A stretch of DNA of 34,000 nt, from the NCBI GenBank assembly GCA_965370045.1, contig CBDUSI010000044.1:1-34000 (forward strand). The letters are read 5' to 3'. Positions 22,225 through 29,826 of the stretch are shown here, in pieces. The notes under the pieces are model-generated. The model did no database searches and was not told the origin of the DNA. It worked only from the letters and a program-made list of their open reading frames with translations. This DNA comes from CAZONU01 sp965370045 (lineage in GTDB: Bacteria; Planctomycetota; SZUA-567; JAKLDR01). How positions within the stretch are numbered: the first letter of the stretch is position 1; each line of letters starts with the position of its first letter. The translations under genes were made by a program, and so were the position numbers.

Positions 22225-22243
22225 CTAGCAGTCCGTTGAAAAA
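22225..22243. other. Isolated IS-terminus-like motif
   Basis: CTAGCAGTCCGTTGAAAAA lies between two lipoprotein genes. A very similar sequence occurs in many bacterial genomes at transposon ends and as scattered repeats. No transposase or second end is found in the window, so it may be a relic or coincidence. Confidence 0.3.
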
Positions 22244-22291
22244 TGGAGCCGTCGTGATTGGGGCGGACCTGAAAACGAGGAGAGCAAGACC

Positions 22292-22873
22292 ATGAGGAAG
22301 ACAGAGATTACCGCCGCCCTGCTGGTCGTTGGCGCGCTGGTCCTGGTGGGCTGCGGCGGCAAGGTCTCCAAGGTCACCTACGACGACCCCGGCTCGCTGA
22401 CCGTCAGCAAGGACTGGTCGGACACCGACATCCGCGCGGCCGCCGGCGAACTGGCCATGAGCCTGGCCAAGCATCCCGTGGTGGCCGACGCCAAGGGCAT
22501 CCCGACGATCCTGCCCCTGCGCATCAAGAACAAGAGCTCCAAGCGCCTCAACACCAGCATCATCCTCAGCCAGATAGAGACCCGCCTGCTGCAGACCGGC
22601 AAGGTGGCCTTCATCGATGGCGAGGCCCGTGATAGGCTGGCCAAGGAGTACGAGTACATGTCTTCGGGCATGGTCGACCCCAAGACCGCCAAGGGGCCCG
22701 GCAAGCAGGCCGGCTGCGACTACATCCTGTGGGGCACCATCGAGAACGTCGAGGTCAAGCAAGGCAGGGACAAGGTCGACTACTACTACATCAAGCTCAA
22801 GCTCACCGACGCCAAGACCAGCCTGGTGCGCTGGCAGGGCGAGAAGGAAACCAAGAAGCGCATCCGCAGGTAG
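22292..22873 (+). CDS. LpoB-like penicillin-binding-protein activator lipoprotein
   Basis: A 193-residue lipoprotein with lipobox LVGC at Cys21. The fold region runs from SDTDIRAAAGELAMSLAKHPVV through LPLRIKNKSSKRLNTSIILSQIETRLLQTGKVAFIDGEARDRLAKEYEYM to CDYILWGTIENV and YYIKLKLTDAKTSLVRWQGEKETKK. This is the order of the LpoB/COG3417 domain, in which a 'NKT...D...', 'L...G.......R' and 'AD..L.G.I' pattern is followed by 'F.L.D..T....W..E..I.K'. LpoB in enteric bacteria reaches through the peptidoglycan to activate PBP1b. GAGGAGAG precedes the ATG. It is flanked by the YcfL-like and COG3014-like genes. Activation of a local PBP is inference. Confidence 0.8.
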   Translation: MRKTEITAALLVVGALVLVGCGGKVSKVTYDDPGSLTVSKDWSDTDIRAAAGELAMSLAKHPVVADAKGIPTILPLRIKNKSSKRLNTSIILSQIETRLLQTGKVAFIDGEARDRLAKEYEYMSSGMVDPKTAKGPGKQAGCDYILWGTIENVEVKQGRDKVDYYYIKLKLTDAKTSLVRWQGEKETKKRIRR

Positions 22874-22897
22874 GCAGTCGTTAGGGAGAATTGCTCC

Positions 22898-24196
22898 ATG
22901 CCCATGCGCCGGGCGGCGAGTCTGCTGGCCGCGGTCGCGCTGGCCAGCGCGGCCGGCTGCGGCAGCTACAAGTCCAGGACCGCCGCGGCGCGCGCGGCCT
23001 TCTACCGGGGCGAGTTCCGGCAGTCCGCGGATCTCTACAGGAAGGGCGTGACCAAGCCGGGCAAGGCGCGCTTGCTGTATCTCCTCGAAACCGGCATGGC
23101 CCTGCGCGCCGCGCAGGATTACGAGGCCTCCAGCAAGTACTTCATTGCCGCCGACGACCTTATCGAGCAGCTCAACTTCCGCAGCTTCGGGGAGGGAGCC
23201 GCCAGCGTTATCTTCGATGATCGCGCCCTGACCTACCGCGGCGAGGAGTTCGAGACCGTCCTGGTCAACACCTTCCTGGCCTTGAACTGGCTGCAGAAGG
23301 GCGGGCCGCTGGCCGCGGAGAACGCCCTGGTCGAGTGCCGACGCTTCCACTGGAAGCTCAAGGAGTACAACGACCTGCGCGGCCGCAAGTACCTCCAGAA
23401 CGCCTTCAGCCGCTACCTCTCGGGCATCGCCTACGAGATGGACGGTGAGCCCAACGAGGCCTACATCGACTACCAGAAGGTCCACAAGCTGCGGCCGGAC
23501 TTCGAGCCGGTCAAGCGCGACCTGGTGCGCCTGGCCGCCCGGCTGCGCTTTCGCGATCACCTCGATCGCTGGGAGAAGAAGTTCGGGGTGAAATACGACG
23601 CCAAGCAGTTGCGCGGCAGCGGCGAGGTGGTGCTCATCCTGGAGTGCGGCCGCGCGCCCGAAAAGATCCCCCTGGCCGGCGACGACTTCCTGGACCTGCC
23701 GGACTACGCCTCCTTCCAGCTCAGGGAGGCGGGCGGAGAACTGGTCCTGGGAAGCCGCACGCTGGCCCGGACGGTAGTGCTCGAAGACATCGACGCCACC
23801 GCCCGCAAGACGCTCAAGGACCGCATGGCCAAGATAGTCGCCAAGCGGGTCGCCAAGGGGGCCATCAAGGTCGGCGCGGCGCTGGGCGTGCGCAAGATCG
23901 TCCGCGAGGCCACCCGCAAGAAGATGAAGAAGCACGAGAGCCGCGGGCTGGCCGACATCGCCGGCCTGGTCACCTTCGTGCTGCTCAACGCCTCGGACAA
24001 GGCCGACACCAGGAGTTGGCTGACGCTGCCGGCCAATCTGCAAGTGGCCAGGGTGCGACTGCCGGCCGGCAAGCACGCGCTGGAACTGCACACCACCGGC
24101 CCCGGGGGAGGCCGCGCCGGTCACGCGATACGCTTCGAGAACGTCGAGGTCCGCCCCGGCCGAATCACCCTGCTTGGTGCGCGGACGCTGCGCTAG
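22898..24196 (+). CDS. COG3014-like lipoprotein with TPR-type N-terminal half
   Basis: A 432-residue lipoprotein (signal peptide to AAGC, Cys21). The N-terminal half is helical and TPR-like: AAFYRGEFRQSADLYRKG, LYLLETGMALRAAQDYEASSKYF and FSRYLSGIAYEMDGEPNEAYIDYQKVHKLRPDF. The C-terminal half is beta-rich, with GEVVLILECGRAPEK and a basic segment about residues 300-350. The ending has LPAGKHALELHTTGPGG. This layout matches the uncharacterised COG3014 family that accompanies LpoB- and YcfL-like genes. It begins 24 bp after the LpoB-like gene behind GGGAGA. It is convergent with the next gene, leaving only 3 bp between stops. The role is unproven, likely cell-envelope assembly. Confidence 0.75.
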   Translation: MPMRRAASLLAAVALASAAGCGSYKSRTAAARAAFYRGEFRQSADLYRKGVTKPGKARLLYLLETGMALRAAQDYEASSKYFIAADDLIEQLNFRSFGEGAASVIFDDRALTYRGEEFETVLVNTFLALNWLQKGGPLAAENALVECRRFHWKLKEYNDLRGRKYLQNAFSRYLSGIAYEMDGEPNEAYIDYQKVHKLRPDFEPVKRDLVRLAARLRFRDHLDRWEKKFGVKYDAKQLRGSGEVVLILECGRAPEKIPLAGDDFLDLPDYASFQLREAGGELVLGSRTLARTVVLEDIDATARKTLKDRMAKIVAKRVAKGAIKVGAALGVRKIVREATRKKMKKHESRGLADIAGLVTFVLLNASDKADTRSWLTLPANLQVARVRLPAGKHALELHTTGPGGGRAGHAIRFENVEVRPGRITLLGARTLR

Positions 24197-24199
24197 CAG

Positions 24200-25840
24200 C
24201 TACTTTTCTTTCAGCAGCTTTCCGACATCGATCTCGGTGAACGGTCCCGCGGAAGCCGGGGCCTTCCCCATCGAGATCCGCAGCTTGCGCCCGGCGGGGA
24301 TGAAGACCATGCTCTGTATGTTGATGCGCCGCAGCGAAACCGCGTCCAGCAGCTTCTGGACTTCGCCGACGTCCAGCGGCAGCTGTCGCCCGGCGCGCGC
24401 GGACATCTCCCGGTAACGCCGGCAGTAGCGCGCCGATCTCTTGGCGAAGGAGTTGCTGGAGAGCAGCGGCCCGCCGTTCTTCAGCCTGCGCACCCGCACC
24501 CGGCCGGGGGTGCACTCCAGCACCGCGGCGGTCTTCTGGTCGGCCAGGAATATGTTATGGGGCACGGTGCGCTTGGCCTTTCTGAAGAGTACAATGGCCT
24601 CCTCGACGTTCGCGCACTCCTCCAGCGCCTGGCGGATGAGGAAGAGGTACGGAGTTCCCCGCCGGGGCAGCGAGCGGCCCATGACCAGAAGGTTGGCGAC
24701 GCACAGGCCGTCGGCGTTCATCCCGCTCACCGCACCGCTCAGGCCCGGCCAGCCTACTGAGACGAAGGGCTTGTGCTTCTTCGAGTGATAAGCCACCAGC
24801 AGCGATGACTTCACCGTCGTCCCGGTTACCGGAAAGTCCACGTTGCGCCCGAAGAGGAGCTTCCCGTCCGCCGAGCCCTCCCCGTTGACGGCGATCGCCG
24901 TGCAGGCCATCTGCAGGAGTTCAACCATAACGTGGGCGCGCACCAGGGCGTGCTCCCCGATGCCCACGGCCCGGGCAATGCTGGCCATCTCCCGGCGATG
25001 GCGCTCCGGGATGTAGGGCCGGTCCCGCCGGGCTATCTTGTTGATGAAGGGCAGGTATCTCCTCGGTAACAGATCTTCGGCCTCGTAGCGCAGCAACGTC
25101 CGGATGCGGCCGCCAAGCAGCCCCCCGATCTGGCTGCCCATTTCTCCGCCCGAGCCGTAGACGTGGAGCACCGGCAGGCCCTTAACGATTTCCAGCCGCG
25201 CCGGACCGGAGCGCCGGGGCGGGTACTCGGCTTTCCTGAGCCTGATCCCGAACGTCCCGATGCGTCCCGGCGCGCGGGCCGCGAGGTCCAGGCGGTCGCC
25301 CGGCAGGTGCCCGTCGGCGAATACCGCCGCGCTGTACCGCCCGCCGCGGGGCAGGCCCGAGATCGCGAACGAGTCGCTGCCCTTCGCGAGCCGGAAGCTC
25401 TCGCGGAGCATCCGCCGACCGGAGTGGTCGTAGACCCGGTAACTGCCCTGCGCGAGGCGCTTGCCGTCCGGCGTCTGGGGCCTGATCCGGAATCCGCCGC
25501 CGGGGACCTCCATGCGGAAGGCCGCCGGCTGGGGGCGGCGGCCGGTGACCTTGAAGCGGTAGGTCTGGGTGGCCCACTGGGGATGCCGGCAGACGGCGAT
25601 GTACCTGCCGGAGAGCAGTTCCTTCGACGCGCGGCCCTCTGCGTTGCAGGTGACCCTGTGCCGCTCTATTCCTCGCCTCGTCCGGCAGGCCAGTTCGATC
25701 CTCGCGCCGCCGAGGGGCGAGATGCGCCCCCGCTTGGTGCTCGGGACGCCGCCGGACACGCCGAACTCCACCAGGCCGACCTTGCGGGCGCAGCCGCAGG
25801 CCAGGAGCGCCAGGGCCGCGAACGACAGGATCCTTTTCAT
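24200..25840 (-). CDS. Lipoprotein with C45-type (acyltransferase/Ntn-hydrolase) domain
   Basis: A 546-residue protein. A lipoprotein signal (MKRILSFAALALLACGC, lipobox LLAC at 12-15) is followed by about 230 residues of beta-rich, Arg-rich sequence of carboxypeptidase-regulatory-like appearance. The C-terminal 300 residues resemble family C45/AAT: IVKGLPVLHVYGSGGEMGSQIGGLLG, then MACTAIAVNGEGSADGKLLFGRNVDFP with Cys313 as the expected nucleophile, then GWPGLSGAVSGMNADGLCVA and FLIRQALEECANVEEAI. C45 enzymes cleave or form amide bonds; some self-process before the Cys. Longer in-frame readings upstream run inside the FAD gene and are rejected. The ATG at 25840 overlaps the TGA of the oxidoreductase gene. 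The substrate is unknown. Confidence 0.82.
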   Translation of the reverse strand: MKRILSFAALALLACGCARKVGLVEFGVSGGVPSTKRGRISPLGGARIELACRTRRGIERHRVTCNAEGRASKELLSGRYIAVCRHPQWATQTYRFKVTGRRPQPAAFRMEVPGGGFRIRPQTPDGKRLAQGSYRVYDHSGRRMLRESFRLAKGSDSFAISGLPRGGRYSAAVFADGHLPGDRLDLAARAPGRIGTFGIRLRKAEYPPRRSGPARLEIVKGLPVLHVYGSGGEMGSQIGGLLGGRIRTLLRYEAEDLLPRRYLPFINKIARRDRPYIPERHRREMASIARAVGIGEHALVRAHVMVELLQMACTAIAVNGEGSADGKLLFGRNVDFPVTGTTVKSSLLVAYHSKKHKPFVSVGWPGLSGAVSGMNADGLCVANLLVMGRSLPRRGTPYLFLIRQALEECANVEEAIVLFRKAKRTVPHNIFLADQKTAAVLECTPGRVRVRRLKNGGPLLSSNSFAKRSARYCRRYREMSARAGRQLPLDVGEVQKLLDAVSLRRINIQSMVFIPAGRKLRISMGKAPASAGPFTEIDVGKLLKEK

Positions 25841-27195
25841 ATGATCAGCGCTCCTTGCTTCTTCATGACCTCGCGCAGCTTCCCGGTGTTCACCTCCGCG
25901 GCGGACTTCCCGGAGTCCAGCGCCAGCCAGGCGGCGGTGCCCGCGGCCTCGCCGGTCTGGTTGGTGTTGACCATCACGCGCACGGCCCCGAAGGCCCCCT
26001 TGTCGGCGTCGATGCAGCGCCCGGCGACCAGCACGTTGCCCGCGCCGCGGGGCACCAGCGACCGGTAGGGTATCTGGTAGAAGGTCGGGTCCTGGGCCTG
26101 CTCCGGCCGCCAGCGGCCCCGCTGGTGGGTCCCGTCCGCCCGGCAGAAGACTTCCGTGCCATCGAGATACCGGAAGGTGATCCCCGCGCGGTCGTTGTGG
26201 TGGACGTCCACGCAGTAGCTGCCGTTGGCGATGGCGTCCTCGAAGCGTTTTCCGGAGAGGACCTGCTCCTCGGTCAGCTGGTGGAGGCAGTGGACCTGCC
26301 GGGTCTGGCGTATCCCAATGGAGGCCGGCAGCGCGGCGAGGCGCACCTCCGCGCCGCCCTCGAAGTTCTCCCGGAGGATGTCGACGATGCGCCGCACTTG
26401 GGCGCGGCCGGCCATCTCCGCGCGGGTCAGCTCGTCGGCGTCCGAGCAGTCCGCCCCGTTGACCCGGGTGCCGGCCACCAGCAGCGCGTCGGGCCCCTGG
26501 GGCAGCGGCACCGACCACAGGAATCCGGTTTCCAGCGCTCCCGCGTGCTTCTTGTCAAATACCGCGCGGTTCAGGGAGAACTCCGGGTTGCGCTTCCTCA
26601 GCTCGTCCAGGCCGCGGAGCACCGCGCAGGTCGTCGGCGGCTGGAGGTCGGCGTCCCTGTAGCACTCGCACCCCGCACGGTGGGCGAGGTCGGCGTCGCC
26701 CGAGGCGTCGACGAAGAACCTCGCGCGCACCGCCCGCCGGCCGCTCTTGTCCTCGATCACCGCGGCGGTCACTTGGCCGTCCTTCACGGCCGGGGCGACG
26801 AAGCGGGCGTGCAGGAAGGGACGCACGCCGGCGTCGGCCACCAGGCCGTCGAGCTCGATCTTGAGCTCCTCGGGGTTGAAGGCGTAGGTCGGCTGGGGCT
26901 TGGAGGGCCTGTCCACCAGCGCGTCGCGGCGGCGCAGACGCTCGACGACCTCCGCGCTGAGCCCGGCGATGATCCGCCGCTCGCCGAGCGTGTCGGTCAG
27001 GTTGTGCCACACAGCCACCAGCCCCGCGGTGGCCATGCCCCCGAAGAAGCCCTGGCGCTCGATGAGCGCAACGCTGGCCCCCAGGCGCGCGGCGGCCACC
27101 GCGGCGAAGACTCCTGTTGAACTGCCGCCCACCACGCAGACGTCGACGTCTGCGGCCACGGGCACCTCGCGCTCCGGCTCGCGAACCGTGTCCAT
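25837..27195 (-). CDS. FAD-dependent oxidoreductase (FAD_oxidored family)
   Basis: A 452-residue flavoprotein. The FAD-binding Rossmann start VDVCVVGGSSTGVFAAVAAARLGASVALIER lies at residues about 17-47, then GFFGGMATAGLVAVWHN. RARFFVDASGDADLAHRAGC is the second conserved FAD-family segment. Near the end PRGAGNVLVAGRCIDADKGAFGAVRVMVNTNQTGEAAGTAAWLAL is the C-terminal FAD-binding part. This family is abundant in Planctomycetota, where members are often annotated as xanthan lyase-like. The ATG at 27195 is chosen, with GGAGAGAGG upstream; an extension to 27297 would read through a hairpin. No clear signal peptide. It overlaps the C45 lipoprotein gene by ATGA, so the two are translationally coupled. 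Substrate unknown. Confidence 0.9.
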   Translation of the reverse strand: MDTVREPEREVPVAADVDVCVVGGSSTGVFAAVAAARLGASVALIERQGFFGGMATAGLVAVWHNLTDTLGERRIIAGLSAEVVERLRRRDALVDRPSKPQPTYAFNPEELKIELDGLVADAGVRPFLHARFVAPAVKDGQVTAAVIEDKSGRRAVRARFFVDASGDADLAHRAGCECYRDADLQPPTTCAVLRGLDELRKRNPEFSLNRAVFDKKHAGALETGFLWSVPLPQGPDALLVAGTRVNGADCSDADELTRAEMAGRAQVRRIVDILRENFEGGAEVRLAALPASIGIRQTRQVHCLHQLTEEQVLSGKRFEDAIANGSYCVDVHHNDRAGITFRYLDGTEVFCRADGTHQRGRWRPEQAQDPTFYQIPYRSLVPRGAGNVLVAGRCIDADKGAFGAVRVMVNTNQTGEAAGTAAWLALDSGKSAAEVNTGKLREVMKKQGALII

Positions 27196-27218
27196 GCCTC
27201 TCTCCACAACTAAAGGGC

Positions 27219-27252
27219 GGCGGCCCTTTCCCAGAGCGGAGAGAGGGCCGCC
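27219..27252 (-). other. Hairpin between the module-protein gene and the FAD oxidoreductase gene
   Basis: A perfect 9-bp stem GGCGGCCCT/AGGGCCGCC with a 16-nt loop is followed on the minus strand by GCCCTTTAG. The T-run is weak. It may be a partial terminator or attenuator within the 28852-to-24200 gene string. Confidence 0.4.
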
Positions 27253-27302
27253 GCGGACCGGCGCTTCGTCCCGGCCGGAACCGGGGGCGGGCAGCACGGT
27301 TC

Positions 27303-27935
27303 TTAGTCCTTCTTGAGCGCGCGCTCGACCATCTTCTTGATGGTCGCGTAGTCGTAGCCGTCGCCGGGCGCGAAGCCCCGGGTGTACTCCAGCTGCTCGT
27401 CGTACTCGTAGCGGCGGAGGCCGATCAGGCCGAGGAAGTTCCCGTTCAGGCGATAGACCAGGATGCGTTTCTCCACGGGGTTGACCAGGATGATGCGGTT
27501 GCCGTTCTGGGCGGTGCCGTCGGTGGTCAGGACCAGCTCCCGGCCGCGGGGCATGCGTTCCCTGTCTTCCTTCTTCAGCTTGGACTTCATTATGAGAGCC
27601 AGGGTCTCCTCGTAGCTGAAGCCGTTCCCGGGCGACTTGGAGATGTCCTCCAGCTTCATGTCGTACTTGTAGCTGCGCACGGCGATGAGCCGCATGTAGT
27701 TGGGCCGCAGCCGGTAGACCATGATACGCTTCCTGTTGGTGTCGACCACGATCAGCCGGTTGCTGTCAGTTCCCTGCGCGCCGGTGGTCACCGCCACCAG
27801 GCCGTCCCGGGAGTTGCCGGCGCCGGCCCCGCCGGCCAGGGCGCGGTCCTCGCGGCTCGGTCCGGCCATGCGCGCTCCCATGTACGCGGCGACCAGCGCC
27901 GCGGCCATTACCAGAACGAGTTTCTTCCAGCTCAT
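27303..27935 (-). CDS. Signal-anchored protein with two copies of an undescribed module (paralogue 2)
   Basis: A 210-residue protein. The N-terminus MSWKKLVLVMAAALVAAYMGARMAG is a signal anchor or signal peptide. Two copies of a roughly 50-residue module follow. The first (about 45-95) contains SNRLIVVDTNRKRIMVYRLR then LIAVRSYKYDMKLE. The second (about 133-183) contains GNRIILVNPVEKRILVYRLN then LIGLRRYEYDEQLE. Shared core: NR-(4-5)-V-(4)-KRI-x-VYRL-(6)-LI-(2)-R-x-Y-x-YD-(2)-LE. The predicted pattern is beta strands ending in a short helix, resembling one or two propeller blades. The start is the ATG at 27935 with GGAGGTG upstream. I recognise no named family. The gene upstream is a clear paralogue. 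Location is probably periplasmic or membrane-bound. Confidence 0.7.
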   Translation of the reverse strand: MSWKKLVLVMAAALVAAYMGARMAGPSREDRALAGGAGAGNSRDGLVAVTTGAQGTDSNRLIVVDTNRKRIMVYRLRPNYMRLIAVRSYKYDMKLEDISKSPGNGFSYEETLALIMKSKLKKEDRERMPRGRELVLTTDGTAQNGNRIILVNPVEKRILVYRLNGNFLGLIGLRRYEYDEQLEYTRGFAPGDGYDYATIKKMVERALKKD

Positions 27936-28195
27936 CAAACACCTCCCGGTGAGGGATGCGGCCCCGGTGCCGGCCGCGCCCTCCGCCCAAGCTCCCGGCG
28001 GGCGAGCCCATCGCCCGCGCTGCTTTCTGCGGTTACTAATTGTAGTCGAAACCGGCGGTCAGTGCAAAAGCAGGAAAAAACAAGTGCCTGCGGGTCGCTT
28101 CGGCAATCCCAAGCCTCCTCCGAAAGCGGTGGTCCCGGCCCCCTCACAGCCGCAGGGGAGTGGAGGAGGGGCCGGGATTTTCGTGCCAGGGCGGA

Positions 28196-28852
28196 TCAAA
28201 GCCCCCTTGCCCGGGCCACGGCCCTCTTTTCCGCCTGCTCGACCAGCAGCTTGACGTCCCGGTACTTGTAGGACACGTTGGGCTTGGTGTAGAGCAGCAT
28301 CTGGTCGTAATCGTAGGGCCGGGCGGCCTCCAGCCAGATGGAGTTCCCGTTCAGGCGGTAGACCAGGATGATCTTCATCTCCGGGTTGACCAGCATGATG
28401 CGGTTACGGGCCTCGTCGTTGCTCGAGTCGCAGGTCAGGACCGTCTCGCGGCCGCGCAGGACCCACTTCTGGCCGACCTTGGCCCGCGCCGCCCGCATCG
28501 CCCTGGCGTGCTTTTCGGCGACCGTGTAGGAGAAGCCCAGACCCCGGACGTCAGGGGTCAGGCTCCACTCCAGGTCGATCTTGTAGTTGCGCGCGGCCAC
28601 CAGGCGCAGAGCTCCGTTCCGGACCATCCTGTAAACCATGATCTGCTTGTTGACGGTGTCGACCATGACCAGCCGGTTGCCGTTGCGGTCCGGCCCGCCG
28701 GTGGTCACCATCACCATGCGGCCGGCATCGCCGCGCGGGGCCGCCGGGGCGGCCAGGGCCAGGCCGTTGGGCCCCGAGCCGGCCATGCGCGCTCCCAGGT
28801 AGGCGGCCAGCAGGGCCGCGGCCATGACGGGGACCGTCTTTTTCCCGTTCAT
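28196..28852 (-). CDS. Signal-anchored protein with two copies of an undescribed module (paralogue 1)
   Basis: A 218-residue paralogue of the following gene. Its N-terminus (MNGKKTVPVMAAALLAAYLGARMAG) is nearly the same as the sister's. Module one (about 45-95) has GNRLVMVDTVNKQIMVYRMV then LVAARNYKIDLE. Module two (about 135-187) has RNRIMLVNPEMKIILVYRLNGN and LEAARPYDYDQML. Between them lies a charged linker with GLGFSYTVAEKHARAMRAARAK, whose FSY matches FSYEE in the sister. GGAGGTG precedes the ATG. The 260-bp gap to the sister gene (27936-28195) holds only a loose inverted repeat near 28133-28177. Function unknown. The duplicated gene pair lies upstream of the FAD oxidoreductase/C45 pair and may be co-transcribed with it. 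Confidence 0.7.
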   Translation of the reverse strand: MNGKKTVPVMAAALLAAYLGARMAGSGPNGLALAAPAAPRGDAGRMVMVTTGGPDRNGNRLVMVDTVNKQIMVYRMVRNGALRLVAARNYKIDLEWSLTPDVRGLGFSYTVAEKHARAMRAARAKVGQKWVLRGRETVLTCDSSNDEARNRIMLVNPEMKIILVYRLNGNSIWLEAARPYDYDQMLLYTKPNVSYKYRDVKLLVEQAEKRAVARARGL

Positions 28853-28965
28853 CTCAGCACCTCCGAGCGCCCGGCGGCCGCGCGAAAACGGCCGCGCCCA
28901 TGGGATCTCCAGCCTCCTACTCTATGGACGGGCCTCGGCGCCGGTTAGTCGCTCGATAATCCGGA

Positions 28966-29826
28966 TTAATCGGCCGGAAGCGCCGCGCGCCACAGGGCGG
29001 CGAACTCCTCCGGGGATATGTCCCCCGGGCGGAGGTCCGCGTCGGCTCCGGCGCTCGCGGCGGCGGCGCGGGCGGCTTCCGTCTTCAGCCCCGCGGCGCC
29101 CAGCGCGCTGACCAGCTTCTTGCGCCGCGCCGAGAAGAGCGCACGCACGAAGGCCGCAAATCTGTCGAATTCCGGGGCGGCGATGAGCGGCCGGGGACGC
29201 GGGGCCAGGCGGACTATCGCGCTTTCTACATTTGGCCGGGGCCAGAAGACCTCCGGGGGCACCCGGCGCACCGTCTCGCACTCGGCGCGCACGGCGACCA
29301 GCACGGTGATAGCCCCGTACTCACGCCGTCCCGGCCCGGCGGACAGGCGCTCGGCGACCTCCTTCTGCACGGTGACCGCCCCGCCCCGCCAGTCGATATC
29401 TGACGCCGCCAGCGCGACGATGAATGGCGAGGCCGCGGAGTAGGGCAGGTTGCCGGCCACCCGGAACGGCCCGCCGCCCAGCGCGCCGACGGCCTCGGCG
29501 TTGAGGTGCCGGCCGGTCTCCAGCACGTCGCCCTCTATGAGCCGAAAGCGCGCCTCGCCAGCGAAGCGCTCCCGCAAAAAAGCGGCCAGCAGCGGGTCGA
29601 TCTCGACGGCCAGGACCTCCGCGCCGCGCTCCAGGAGCTCTGCGGTCAGCCCGCCCGCCCCGGGCCCGGGTTCGAGAACCCGCTCACCCGCCGCCACCTC
29701 CGCGGCGCGGGCCAGCGCGGCGAGCATGTTGCCGTCGCGCATGAAGTTCTGTCCCAGCCGGCGCCTGGGGCGAAAGCCCAGGGCCTCCAGCCGCGCGCGC
29801 GTCTCGGGGGAGAGGCCGCCGGCCAT
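28966..29826 (-). CDS. rsmA: 16S rRNA (adenine-1518/1519-N6)-dimethyltransferase RsmA (KsgA)
   Basis: A 286-residue SAM-dependent enzyme that dimethylates two adjacent adenosines in the 3' end of 16S rRNA, a late 30S maturation step. Signs are RRRLGQNFMRDGNMLAAL at the start, VLEPGPGAGGLTAELLERGAEVLAVEIDP (SAM motif I and the acidic end of strand 2), IEGDVLE, VAGNLPYSAASP (catalytic NLPY motif) and FWPRPNVESAIVRL. The C-terminal helical domain is present. Motif I has GPGAG rather than the common GPGLG. The ATG shares one base with the pdxA stop (TGATG). The pdxA-rsmA order is conserved in many bacteria. Confidence 0.96.
   Translation of the reverse strand: MAGGLSPETRARLEALGFRPRRRLGQNFMRDGNMLAALARAAEVAAGERVLEPGPGAGGLTAELLERGAEVLAVEIDPLLAAFLRERFAGEARFRLIEGDVLETGRHLNAEAVGALGGGPFRVAGNLPYSAASPFIVALAASDIDWRGGAVTVQKEVAERLSAGPGRREYGAITVLVAVRAECETVRRVPPEVFWPRPNVESAIVRLAPRPRPLIAAPEFDRFAAFVRALFSARRKKLVSALGAAGLKTEAARAAAASAGADADLRPGDISPEEFAALWRAALPAD

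Noticed and set aside
22190..24124. 644-codon open frame on the minus strand
   Set aside because: It runs opposite the three lipoprotein genes, which have signal peptides, lipoboxes and ribosome-binding sites. Its translation is Ala/Gly/Leu/His-rich, the usual antisense shadow in GC-rich DNA.
24200..26518. A 772-residue extension of the C45 lipoprotein
   Set aside because: The first 225 residues read inside the FAD gene in another frame. The ATG at 25840 starts a perfect lipoprotein signal and overlaps the upstream stop by ATGA.
25855..27120. 421-codon open frame on the plus strand
   Set aside because: Antisense of the FAD oxidoreductase, which shows clear FAD-binding motifs on the other strand.
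28133..28177. Inverted repeat TCCCGGCCCC/GGGGCCGGGA followed by TTT on the plus strand
   Set aside because: The loop is 25 nt, and no plus-strand gene ends here. On the minus strand there is no T-tract, so it was not called a terminator.
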